Shown here one piece after another: positions 24,706 to 34,400 of a stretch of 43,887 bases of DNA. Numbering within the stretch: position 1 is the stretch's first letter; each line of letters starts with the position of its first letter. The notes under the pieces are model-generated. The model did no database searches. It saw nothing but the letters and a program-made list of their open reading frames with translations, and was not told the origin of the DNA. Both the position numbers and the translations under genes were made by a program. Source of the DNA: Pseudomonadota bacterium. GTDB taxonomy: Bacteria; Desulfobacterota; Desulfobulbia; Desulfobulbales; Desulfocapsaceae. Location: positions 1 to 43,887 of the forward strand of contig JAHJLI010000093.1 of NCBI GenBank assembly GCA_018821785.1, written 5' to 3'.

Positions 24706-25839
24706 ATGAACAATAAATTTATGGTGAAGAGATTGTTTTCCATAAGAGGTTCACAGCTTATCCCTCTTTTTGCAGCGCTGCTGCTGTTTTCACTCTTTCT
24801 TCCCAGGTCGGCTGCCGCCGCCACCGGTCCGACAAGCGATCAATTCATCAGCGGCTATGCGACGGCGGTTCTCAAACGGGATTTTCAAATTTCCGCCGAA
24901 TTCCTCCGAGTCGAGTATGGCGTCATCTATCTCCATGGCCTAGAGGCTTCGGACACAGTGAGCGATACTATTAAAACTTCCCTGTCTTCGATTGAAGGAG
25001 TCAGGGAAGTGGTGATTACCAAGGAAGGGGATGTTGTCGCGCAGAGCGAAAAGCCGGAAATTAAAACCGAGGTAAACGTTTTTCTGCCGCGCGATTTGCT
25101 CTTTAGTTCACTGATGGCTGATCCTCGTTGGCCGCACTTTTCTGCTTCTTATCAGCAACATAGCAATAACGACCTGGAAAATATCGGCTCGGCGACATTC
25201 GGTGAGACCTTCAGCATCTATCGTTTTGCCGGGCCCTTTAACTCGCAGATGGAAGTGGGACTGCAGGCAGGCGTTTTCTCCATTTTTGATTTAGCTGCCG
25301 ATTCAAATGATCTTGTCAATGCTGACTACTTGGTTGCCATACCCTTATCGTTTAAAAAGAATAACTTTTCGTCAATGTCGAGGATCTTTCATCAAAGCTC
25401 ACACTTGGGAGACGAATACGTGCTCAGGGGAGATACCGGTGAGCGGATCAATTTCACGTATGAAGGTGTTGACACCATCCTTTCGTATCATTTCCCGTTC
25501 GGCTTTCGTCTCTATGGTGGCGGTGGCTATTTGTTTGATCGGACTCCCAAGGACATGGAACCATGGATTACCCAGGGAGGGGTGGAGTTCAATAGTCCCG
25601 TAGCCTGGCTGGACGGATCGATCAGGCCCATTGCTGCTGTAGACATCCAAAGTCGCGAAGCAAGCGATTGGGACACGGATGTGTCGCTCAGGATGGGAGT
25701 ACAACTGGAAAACCCGGACTTCCTCAGTCGTAAGCTGAAAATCATGCTTGAATACTACAAAGGCAGTTCTCCAAACGGGCAATTTCATATTCGCGATGAA
25801 GAAGAATATTTCGGGATCGGTTTGCATTTTTTCATATGA
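24706..25839 (+). CDS. BON-like domain fused to DUF1207 outer-membrane beta-barrel
   Basis: About 377 residues from ATG 24706; the frame is open to 24589 but a signal peptide (VKRLFSIRG..., cleaved after SAAAA) begins just after 24706. Start codon uncertain, no good ribosome site. Residues 40-105 resemble a BON domain (ISGYATAVLKRDFQISAEFL...GVIYLHGLE...SSIEGVREVVI). Residues 120-377 are DUF1207-like: LFSSLMADPRWPHFSASYQQ, FGETFSIYR, alternating beta strands and a final aromatic residue before the stop (LHFFI), typical of outer-membrane barrels. Role inferred: outer-membrane component of this operon. Confidence 0.75.
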   Translation: MNNKFMVKRLFSIRGSQLIPLFAALLLFSLFLPRSAAAATGPTSDQFISGYATAVLKRDFQISAEFLRVEYGVIYLHGLEASDTVSDTIKTSLSSIEGVREVVITKEGDVVAQSEKPEIKTEVNVFLPRDLLFSSLMADPRWPHFSASYQQHSNNDLENIGSATFGETFSIYRFAGPFNSQMEVGLQAGVFSIFDLAADSNDLVNADYLVAIPLSFKKNNFSSMSRIFHQSSHLGDEYVLRGDTGERINFTYEGVDTILSYHFPFGFRLYGGGGYLFDRTPKDMEPWITQGGVEFNSPVAWLDGSIRPIAAVDIQSREASDWDTDVSLRMGVQLENPDFLSRKLKIMLEYYKGSSPNGQFHIRDEEEYFGIGLHFFI

Positions 25840-25913
25840 TTGCGAAAATTTCGACTGCGTATGAAAGATACTGCCTGGCCTGAGGTTGTAGCGTTTTTAA
25901 GGGGAGAAGGAAA

Positions 25914-26882
25914 ATGTCGCTAGGCACAATCATACTCATGTTTTTGCTCCCGATATTGGTAAGTGTTGTCCCGCTCTGGCCGCAAGGCCGGCCTTGCTTG
26001 TATTTGGGAAAGGTTAAGCGCAGAAGAACTTGGGTAATGTTCCTGGTAAAAAATCGTTTTCTTACCGTTCTGATATGTGCATCGATCCTCCTGCTAACTA
26101 GTTGTCAGCAGGAGGGGGCGGTTGAAAAGGTTGAAAAAAGCACTGGTGTGGTTCAGGCTGAAACGGAATTGAAAAATCTGGGAGTCAATCCACTTTATGA
26201 GCCAGAACTGAAATCGAACGATGATTTTCGCGAGATGATCAAGGAAACCCTTGTGGATTTAAAACAAGGATTTGAAAAGGCCGGGGCAGCTGATTTGTTT
26301 GAAGAATTCGTCGAACAGGCAGAGCAGCAGGATATAAGAGAGATCGAGGTGAACCCCGGAGAAAAGTTTCAGTGGATGATCGTTAACAACGGGACAGCGG
26401 TTGAGGCAATCAGGGATGTGGTTTGGACTGGAGAAGAATCATTCGCCGCATTTCTAGTAAATGTCGAGAAAGCAGGGGCTTGGTATACTTTCGTTATTGC
26501 CGCCAAATCCGGCAACGTGTTTTTGGCTCCGCAACGCCTGATGCCCGTTAAACAGCTTGTTCCTAATGACGTTCCATTCTGTGAAGTTGCTATATCACCG
26601 ATCTTTTTGTCAATCGGTGAAGATATAACCGTTGATGCCTCTCAGTCGGATGATCCGGATGGTACACTGATGTCGATGTTGATTCAGGTTGAGGACGCAA
26701 ACAATACGGTGATTTCTAAAAAGGTGATAGACAAGCCGCCGTTCATTGCGAAGCTGACTATGACGCAATCCGGTGATTACTTAATTCGGGTGAGCGTAAC
26801 CGACGACAAGGGTAAGGAATCCTATTCTCCAGGATGTCCAGAAACAAAAGTCACCGTGACCGCTCCCGGGAAGAAGCCTTGA
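25914..26882 (+). CDS. Lipoprotein with a DUF3309-like leader fused in frame
   Basis: 322 residues from ATG 25914 behind a strong ribosome site (GGGGAGAAGG). Residues 1-26 (MSLGTIILMF...VVPLWPQGR) resemble the DUF3309 protein at 7937. From residue 42 (ATG 26037) a lipoprotein signal begins, VKNRFLTVLICASILLLTSC, with the lipid cysteine at about 63. The mature part has an acidic helical region (about 70-160) and a C-terminal Ig/PKD-like beta domain (VDASQSDDPDGTLMSMLI...GDYLIRVSVTDDKGKES). Either the lipoprotein starts at 26037, or a decayed DUF3309 gene is read through into it. Probably last gene of the operon. Confidence 0.7.
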   Translation: MSLGTIILMFLLPILVSVVPLWPQGRPCLYLGKVKRRRTWVMFLVKNRFLTVLICASILLLTSCQQEGAVEKVEKSTGVVQAETELKNLGVNPLYEPELKSNDDFREMIKETLVDLKQGFEKAGAADLFEEFVEQAEQQDIREIEVNPGEKFQWMIVNNGTAVEAIRDVVWTGEESFAAFLVNVEKAGAWYTFVIAAKSGNVFLAPQRLMPVKQLVPNDVPFCEVAISPIFLSIGEDITVDASQSDDPDGTLMSMLIQVEDANNTVISKKVIDKPPFIAKLTMTQSGDYLIRVSVTDDKGKESYSPGCPETKVTVTAPGKKP

Positions 26883-27185
26883 GATGATGTTTGGGGGAGT
26901 TTTGAGAGATGCCGTTCCCAATTGACCACCAATTGCAGAGATCATCTCCCACCTGAGAGTTGTGACAATCTCACCTCCACCGCGCCGAATCGACTGCGCT
27001 CTTGGTCGACAATGAAAAATCTCTTCAACACATGTGAACGGAATTGTTTTCACTGTCGACGGGGGCGTGGTTGGTTCTTTTTTACGCGCAGAGACTGGGA
27101 GCAGTCTTTTCCTGGCTCCATACGAGGAGTTTTTGCGTGTTTGGCTTTGCGCTGATGATCTCTTCGAAATATCCGAAATAATAAT
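26883..27185. other. Intergenic region, no secure feature
   Basis: 303 bp between the lipoprotein and the GGDEF-EAL gene. No reading of good quality, no 31-bp dyad and no sigma-54-spaced element were found. A promoter for the downstream signalling genes is expected here but I cannot place it. Confidence 0.4.
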
Positions 27186-29285
27186 ATGACCAATCGAGTT
27201 CTCATTATTACCGCCGATTCCATGGTGGCCAAAGACCTGGAAGATGCCTTAGGCTCAGTCGGAGATGGGCAGTTTTCCGTGCAGCGAGTGAGCCATTTGT
27301 CCGAGGCAATAGAGCGGCTGCGCACCGGTGGTATCGATGCCATTATGGCAAATTTGTCACTGCCGGACAGCCAGGGTATCGAAACATTTGACAAACTGTT
27401 CGCCGTCGCGCCGCACATCCCGATCATTATTCTCTGCGTGGCAGATGATGAAATGCTCACAACCGAAGGGGTGCAACGTGGTGCGCAGGGGTATTTATCG
27501 AAAGATCACTTTGGCAGCTATCTGGTTCCGCAAACGCTACGCAATTGTATTCACAGTAAAGCCCTTGAAGAAAAGTTTTTCATAGAAAAAAACCGGTCGG
27601 ACATCACCCTTAATTCGATCAGCGATGCCGTCATCAGCACCGATATGTCCGGCAATGTCGACTATCTCAACACTACTGCGGAAAATATGACCGGCTGGGC
27701 CAGGGAGGATGCGTATGGCCATCAAATAACTGAGGTTATGCGCCTCATCAATAGCGTGACGCGCGAGGTTCTGCGCAATCCGATTCAATTTGTACTGTTA
27801 TATAATAAACCGATGGTTCTTGCAGCGGGGACGATCCTGGTTCGGCGCGATGGGAGGGAAGCGGCGATTGAAGATTCAGCCGCACCTATCCATGATTGGG
27901 ATGGGAAAATTACCGGTGCGGTCATCGTTTTCCATGATGTCACCGCAGCTCAGGCGATGAGTCTGAAAATGGCCTATCTGGCGCAACACGATTTTCTGAC
28001 CGGTTTGCCTAACCGCCTGCTGTTAAACGACCGGATAACCCAGGCCATTGCTTTGGGAAAACGGCGCAATAACCATTTTGCCGTGCTCTTTCTTGATCTC
28101 GATAATTTTAAGTATATCAACGATTCACTTGGGCATGAGACCGGTGATGCATTGCTGCAATCGGTGGCGCAAAGCCTTCTTTCCTGTGTGCGCAGTTCAG
28201 ACACGGTAAGTCGGCAGGGCGGTGATGAGTTTGTGATCCTGTTAATGGGAGATAAGTATGGGGAAAAGGCTGCCTTAGCGGCGGAGAAAATTCTAGCCGC
28301 AATGACGGCGCCGCACACTATTGCCGACCAACAATTGCATGTAACTTCCAGTATCGGTATCAGCGTTTATCCAGAAGATGGTGAGGATGTGGAAACCCTC
28401 ATCAAGAATGCCGATACTGCGATGTACCATGCCAAGGAAATAGGCCGTAACAACTACCAGTATTTCAAGAATGAAATGAATGTGCAGGCGGTTGAACGGC
28501 AGGTTATCGAAGTCGAGTTGCGGCGTGCGCTGGAACACCATGAATTTGTAGTATATTACCAACCGAGGGTGAATCTTGCGACCGGCATGATTACCGGAGC
28601 CGAAGCCTTGGTGCGGTGGATACATCCCGACAGGGGTCTGGAACTGCCTGGTCGGTTTGTCGAGATTGCCGAAGATTGCGGCTTAATTTTGCCCATTGGC
28701 CAATGGATGCTGCAGCAAGTATGTTCGCAGATCGAGTGTTGGCAAAAGGCTGGTTTGCGGCTGATCCCAGTCTCTGTAAATATTTCTGCTCTGGAATTTC
28801 GGCAGAAGGCTTTTGTTGAAGAGGTGCGAATTATTGTCAATGAGGCCGGAATTTCACCCAACCTGCTGCAACTGGAAATTACCGAAAGTGTTTTGATGGA
28901 CGATGCCAAGGGTTCCATTGCTATACTCCTCGACTTGAAAAAGATGGGAATTCTGCTGGCGGTAGATGATTTCGGCACCGGTTATTCAAGCTTAAGCTAT
29001 CTGCACCAGTTTCCAATCGATGTTTTGAAAATCGACCAATCCTTTCTCAATGACATAACTGTGACCAATGACAATGGCATTATCGTCAGTGCAGTAATTG
29101 CCATGGGGAAAAGCCTGAAGCTGCTCGTGGTCGCCGAAGGAGTGGAGAACCAGGAGCAACTGGCCTTTCTGCGCGCGCAGCATTGTGAAGAAGGGCAAGG
29201 CTTTTTGTTCAGTAAACCAGTGGCCGCCGAGCAGATGGCTAAAATGTTGGTGACCGGCTTATCGATTACATCCGCCATCTCATAA
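27186..29285 (+). CDS. Receiver-like-PAS-GGDEF-EAL c-di-GMP protein
   Basis: 699 residues. Receiver fold 4-118, but the phosphoacceptor position is N56 (MANLSLPD) and only one acid remains in the first acidic pocket (ITADS), so it is probably not phosphorylated. PAS 135-255. GGDEF 265-425 with an intact GGDEF at 345-349 and the inhibitory-site motif RSSD at 336-339. EAL 440-690 with EALVRW (473-478), LEITES, DDFGTGYSS and KIDQSF. Both catalytic domains look intact, so net synthesis or breakdown cannot be called. It is 18 bp before the sensor kinase gene. Confidence 0.92.
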   Translation: MTNRVLIITADSMVAKDLEDALGSVGDGQFSVQRVSHLSEAIERLRTGGIDAIMANLSLPDSQGIETFDKLFAVAPHIPIIILCVADDEMLTTEGVQRGAQGYLSKDHFGSYLVPQTLRNCIHSKALEEKFFIEKNRSDITLNSISDAVISTDMSGNVDYLNTTAENMTGWAREDAYGHQITEVMRLINSVTREVLRNPIQFVLLYNKPMVLAAGTILVRRDGREAAIEDSAAPIHDWDGKITGAVIVFHDVTAAQAMSLKMAYLAQHDFLTGLPNRLLLNDRITQAIALGKRRNNHFAVLFLDLDNFKYINDSLGHETGDALLQSVAQSLLSCVRSSDTVSRQGGDEFVILLMGDKYGEKAALAAEKILAAMTAPHTIADQQLHVTSSIGISVYPEDGEDVETLIKNADTAMYHAKEIGRNNYQYFKNEMNVQAVERQVIEVELRRALEHHEFVVYYQPRVNLATGMITGAEALVRWIHPDRGLELPGRFVEIAEDCGLILPIGQWMLQQVCSQIECWQKAGLRLIPVSVNISALEFRQKAFVEEVRIIVNEAGISPNLLQLEITESVLMDDAKGSIAILLDLKKMGILLAVDDFGTGYSSLSYLHQFPIDVLKIDQSFLNDITVTNDNGIIVSAVIAMGKSLKLLVVAEGVENQEQLAFLRAQHCEEGQGFLFSKPVAAEQMAKMLVTGLSITSAIS

Positions 29286-29303
29286 CAAAAAACAGATCAA
29301 GAT

Positions 29304-31121
29304 ATGGATATTGAAACTGCAAAGAAGCAAAAACAGGAAGATAAAACTTTTTTCGGTAAGAATGGTTCAGGTAATGCGCAGTCCCTGCACCGGCAAGCCG
29401 AGGCAAAACTCCTGGCGTGGGCGGAATTGCAACCGATGGTCGATCCGAAAAACATCCGCCTGCTCGTCCACGAATTGCGGATGCACCAGTTAGAGCTGGA
29501 AGTTCAGAATGAGGAACTACGACGTTCCCAGGAAGACTTGACGGCATCGAAAGCCAGTTATATGGATCTCTACGATTTTGCACCGGTGGGGTATTTTACT
29601 GTCAACAAAGCAGGGGTGATTCTGGAGGCCAACCACACCGCTGCCTCTTTGTTGAGGGTAGCGCCAGGCACGTTGGTAAAACAGTCGATTTTCTGGTTTA
29701 TTTTCCCGGATGATCAAGATGTTTACTACCATCGGCATAAGGCGAGTTTTGCTACGGACGAACCGCAAACCTGCAAATTAAGGCTGTTAAGGACAGATCG
29801 TCAACCCTTCTGGGCCCGCTTGGAGAGTGGCCCTGTCCGGAACGATAAACACGGTTCGCAGGTATGTCGGATGGTGTTGGTCGACATTGGTGATGGTGTG
29901 CGGTTGGCTGCGGAAAAGAACAACCTGGAAATTCAGGACCGACAGCTTCAGAAAGCCGAAAGTCTGGGGCGCATGGCAGGAGCCATCGCCCATAACTTCA
30001 ATAACATTCTGACGGTGGTGATGGGCAACCTGGACCTCGCTATAACTAAGGTGACCCGAGTATCGAATACCTACCAATACCTCGAATCGGCGATGAAAGC
30101 GGCCGGTCGAGCCGCGGATTTGAGCGGCTCGATGCTGACGTATCTTGGCCAAACACTCGACCAACATGAACCACTGGACCTGTCGGAGATATGTCGCACA
30201 AGTCTGCACAAGCTTCTGGCTGATATACCGAAGATGGTTGATGTAAAAGTTGATTTTCCCTTCTCTGGACCTATCATCAAGGCTACTGCGCATCATGTCA
30301 GTCAGGTTCTGAGAAACCTGGTGACCAATAGCTGTGAAGCGTTTAGAGATGAGAAGGGTTCGCTCCATTTGACTATCACAACGATGAATCTGGCGGATAT
30401 TCTTGTAACGCAACACTTTCCCTTGGATTGGCAACCGCAGGATAATCTTTATGCCTGTTTGGAAGTGACGGATACCGGTTGTGGGATTGACGAAAACGAT
30501 CTTGAGAAGATTTTCGACCCATTTTTTACCCAAAAGTTTCTTGGGCGCGGGTTGGGACTTCCAATTGTTCTGGGAATCGTCCGGGCCTATTATGGGGCCG
30601 TCACAGTCACAAGTAAAGTGGGCTATGGCACTGTCATACGTGTCTTTTTTCCGGTTTTTGAGGGTGAAATATCTCGACCGCAGGACGATGGGATAAAAAT
30701 TTCAGAGATTTCAGAAGGCGGCACAGTATTAATAGTTGATGACGACCCGACGATTCTCGAAATAGCGAAAAATGCCCTCATTTCCCTGGGTTTTACTGTG
30801 CTCGTGGCAAAAGATGGTTTCGATGCTGTGGAGGTATTCCGACAGCATCAGCAGTTCATTTGCTGCGTTCTTTGCGATGTAGTCATGCCGGGCATGGACG
30901 GTTGGGAGACGCTTTCGGCTTTGCGTCAACTTGTTCCCGGTATCGCGGTGATTCTTTCCAGTAGTTACGACCAGTATGGGATCATGGTCGGTGACCATTC
31001 CGAATGGCCGCAATTCTTCCTCGATAAACCATATAATGTATCCGAGCTTCATGCGGCGATCAAGCAGGCTCTAGCAAACAATAGAAAGAGAGATTCTTCA
31101 ACAGTGCAGATTAATAATTAA
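29304..31121 (+). CDS. PAS sensor histidine kinase with C-terminal receiver
   Basis: 605 residues, cytoplasmic. An N-terminal helical region with LLVHELRMHQLELEVQNEEL (53-72), PAS 85-200, H-box with H230 (AIAHNFNNIL), ATPase domain about 335-455 (VTDTGCGIDENDLEKIFDPFFT, GRGLGLPIVLGIV), then a receiver about 475-590 (LIVDDDPTI, CDVVMPGMDG, LDKPY). The HNFNN box places it in the HDFNN-type kinase group, often paired with sigma-54 or stand-alone regulators. It lies between a c-di-GMP enzyme and the glucan synthase gene, possibly one transcript. Confidence 0.9.
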   Translation: MDIETAKKQKQEDKTFFGKNGSGNAQSLHRQAEAKLLAWAELQPMVDPKNIRLLVHELRMHQLELEVQNEELRRSQEDLTASKASYMDLYDFAPVGYFTVNKAGVILEANHTAASLLRVAPGTLVKQSIFWFIFPDDQDVYYHRHKASFATDEPQTCKLRLLRTDRQPFWARLESGPVRNDKHGSQVCRMVLVDIGDGVRLAAEKNNLEIQDRQLQKAESLGRMAGAIAHNFNNILTVVMGNLDLAITKVTRVSNTYQYLESAMKAAGRAADLSGSMLTYLGQTLDQHEPLDLSEICRTSLHKLLADIPKMVDVKVDFPFSGPIIKATAHHVSQVLRNLVTNSCEAFRDEKGSLHLTITTMNLADILVTQHFPLDWQPQDNLYACLEVTDTGCGIDENDLEKIFDPFFTQKFLGRGLGLPIVLGIVRAYYGAVTVTSKVGYGTVIRVFFPVFEGEISRPQDDGIKISEISEGGTVLIVDDDPTILEIAKNALISLGFTVLVAKDGFDAVEVFRQHQQFICCVLCDVVMPGMDGWETLSALRQLVPGIAVILSSSYDQYGIMVGDHSEWPQFFLDKPYNVSELHAAIKQALANNRKRDSSTVQINN

Positions 31122-31144
31122 GGAACTAAAAGGGGATATCGACA

Positions 31145-31405
31145 ATGAAGGTCAACAGCGCGATTTTTAGGATGACCTTGGACAATTTCTCAGGATATTT
31201 CCGAAAGAAAAGTTTGGCCGGAAAACATGCCGGGGAGGAACCTCCGCTTCGCTCAGAACTCTTCAGCAGCGATCAGATGGAGCAACATGGTACAGTTCTG
31301 GCGAATAGCCATGTGTTGAGCCCAAAGCCTCTTCCAGACAAACTCCTGCAGGGGTCTACGCCGAGATGGATTTCGCCACCCGTGACCGTTATCGCCAAGT
31401 CATAG
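31145..31405 (+). pseudogene. Detached N-terminal piece of cyclic beta-1,2-glucan synthase
   Basis: 86 codons starting at ATG 31145 after AAAAGGGG. Residues 35-70 (PPLRSELFSSDQMEQHG..., LPDKLLQ) look like the N-terminus of NdvB/Cgs glucan synthases. After about 31348 the match stops and the frame runs on into unrelated residues until the stop at 31405, while the glucan synthase continues in another frame (GVYAEMDFATRD). The usual 200 or so residues between these points are missing, so a deletion that also shifted the frame is the simplest reading. Confidence 0.65.
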
Positions 31406-34400
31406 AAAAGATCGCAACAACAAGTCCCCATTCCGAGAGCGAAGTGGCGCGGCAGGCGATAAACCTGGCTGATCGAGCAGCGACAGAAAAAGGCACTGAC
31501 GACCGATCGGCGCACGTTGGTTTCTATCTGATCGATGGGGGGCTGATCGAGCTTCAGCGTACGGCGAAGATGCGTTTTTCCGTGGCTGAGGTTCTTGGCA
31601 AAGCTTGCCGCCGCCTTCCTGTGCTCGTCTATTGCGGGACAATTGTATTATCGACAGCCATACTTGCCGGATATTTTGCCGCCAAAGCTCAAGCTGACGG
31701 CCTGGAGTCCTGGGGACTTGGTTTTTTTATGCTTCTTTTGCTGCTCTGTGCCAGTCAGCCGGCGATATCTCTGGTGAACTGGCTGGCGACCTTGCTGGCA
31801 ACACCGCAGCTCTTGCCGCGTATGGATTTCTCAAAAGGGATTCCCCCGGAGATGCGAACCCTCGTGGTAATTCCAACGATGCTGACGAATTCCGGCAACA
31901 TCGAGGAATTGGCCGAGGCGTTGGAGATCCGTTTTCTGGCAAACAGAGACAGTAATCTACATTTCGGCCTGCTCACCGATTTCTGTGACGCCGATGAGGA
32001 AATACTTGCGGAGGACGAACCGCTTTTGCGGCTTGCTGAACAAAAAATCACCGATTTGAATGAGAAATATCCGCTTCCTGAAGGAGACACCTTTTTTCTT
32101 TTTCATCGCCCGCGTCTGTGGAATTCCCGAGATCGTATATGGATGGGCTTTGAGCGCAAACGCGGTAAGCTTTCAGATCTAAACGGATTGCTGCGCGGCC
32201 GCGGGGAAGGACAGTTTTCTTGCATCGCAGGCGATACGAGCCTCTTATCGACAGTAAAATATGTCATCACCCTGGATACCGATACCTTACTGGCCCGCGA
32301 TTCGGCCTGGCGCTTTGTCGGCACAATGGCACACCCCCTTAATCGAGCTTGCTACGATACAGACCGGCAGCGTGTCGTTGCCGGCTATGGCATACTTCAA
32401 CCTCGAGTGGCCGAGAGTCTGTCCGGTGCGCCTCGTTCGCGATATGTTGGCTTGTGCGGCAGCGATCCCGGCATCGATCCCTATACCCGCGCTGTTTCCG
32501 ATGTATACCAGGATCTGTTTGGTGAAGGGTCGTTCATCGGCAAAGGTATCTATGATGTTGATGCTTTTGAGCAGGCATTGAGTGGACGTTTACCCGACAA
32601 CCTCATTCTCAGCCACGATCTGCTCGAAGGCTGTTATGCCAGGGCCGGATTGTTGAGTGACGTGCAGTTGTACGAAGAATATCCGTCCCGCTACAGCGCC
32701 GATGTGAAGCGGCGATATCGCTGGATCCGCGGCGACTGGCAGATTGGTGGCTGGACCTTGCCCCTTGTTCCCGGTTCGGATGGCAGGCTGCAGAGGAATC
32801 GGCTGTCAATGCTGTCCAGGTGGAAGATCTTCGACAACCTTCGACGCAGTCTGACTGCGGCGGCTTTCACTCTCCTCTTGCTGCTCGGCTGGACCGTGCT
32901 GGCACCTGCCTGGTTTTGGACTTTAACGGTTATCGGCGGCATACTGGCGCCCTCTCTTTTGGCCTCGATGCTCGGTGTTCTGCAAAAACCGCTTGAAGTG
33001 ACTCTTGGTCAACATCTGCGAACTACCATGCAGTCCTCAGGTAAGTTTGGCCTCCAGGCGGCATTTACCCTGGTATGCCTGCCCTATGAGGCGTTTTTCA
33101 GCCTCGATGCGATGCTCCGGACCATTTGGCGGTTGTTGATCAGTCACCGGCGGCTGCTTGAATGGAGTCCTTCCGGTTATTCGCAACAAATTGACAACAA
33201 TGGTTTCATAGCCTCCTGCAGGGCTATGTGGAGTGGACCGGTATTCGCCATCCTAGTCGCCATCAGCCTTGCCCTGCTGCAGCCATCAGTTCTGTTTGTG
33301 GCCGGGCCGATTCTGCTTCTGTGGTTTGCCTCTCCGGTCATCACCTGGTGGGTTAGTCTGCCGCGTTCCATCCGACCGGATACATTGACGGCGGAGCAGA
33401 ATCTTTTTCTTCGCCGCCTATCCCGCAAAACCTGGGCATTTTTCGAGACCTTCCTCGGCCCGGATGATCATTGGTTGCTCCCCGATAATTTTCAGGAACA
33501 CCCTGTTGGCGTGATCGCCCATCGCACCTCGCCCACGAACATTGGCCTGTCGTTACTTGCCAACCTCTCCGCCTATGATTTTGGCTATATTCCAGCTGGA
33601 ATACTGATGCAACGGACCGCCAATACCCTGCGTACTATGGAAAGCCTCGAGCGTCACCGCGGCCACTTTTATAACTGGTATGATACGCAAACGCTTGAAC
33701 CACTGTTGCCTATGTATATTTCCTCAGTGGATAGCGGTAACCTCGGCGGCCATCTGCTTACCTTGAAACCGGGGCTGCTGGGACTAGTCGATGAGCCGAT
33801 TTTCGGCCGGCGAGTGTTCGAAGGCCTCAGTGACACCTTGCAGATCGTAACTAATATGGCGGGTGATTCTGCTTCTGTGCACCTTGAGCAAATAAAGGAC
33901 AATATTGGACGAGCCCTGAACTCCACCCCCACAACATTGACTGCGGTACGGTGGTGTCTTGACCAACTGGCACGGTCTGCTGCCCTGGTGGTGGCAGAGA
34001 TCGAGGCGATGGATACAAACCCCGCAAGTGAATTGCAATGGTGGGCACTGGCCTTTGCTCGGCAGTGCCGCGACGCTGTTGATGAGCTGACATTGCTCGC
34101 TCCGTGGACGGAGATCATGTCTTCTTCAGCCAAGATTGGCGACTTTGCCGTTCTCGACGAGATTCCGGTACTTGGTCATCTGCTCGAATTAGAGGCAAGC
34201 TTTTTTCCGGAAATCGACCAGCGGATATCTCTTGCGATCTCCGTTGAGGAGAAGGTGTGGCTTCTTGAATTGCAGCGCCTTATAACGGTGAGTGGCCGAG
34301 AGGCAAAAACACGGGTGGCGCGCATTGACGATCTTGTCCGGCAGATAGAAGAGCTTGCGCAAATGGATTATGGTTTCCTCTTTGATGCTTCGCGTCGTCT

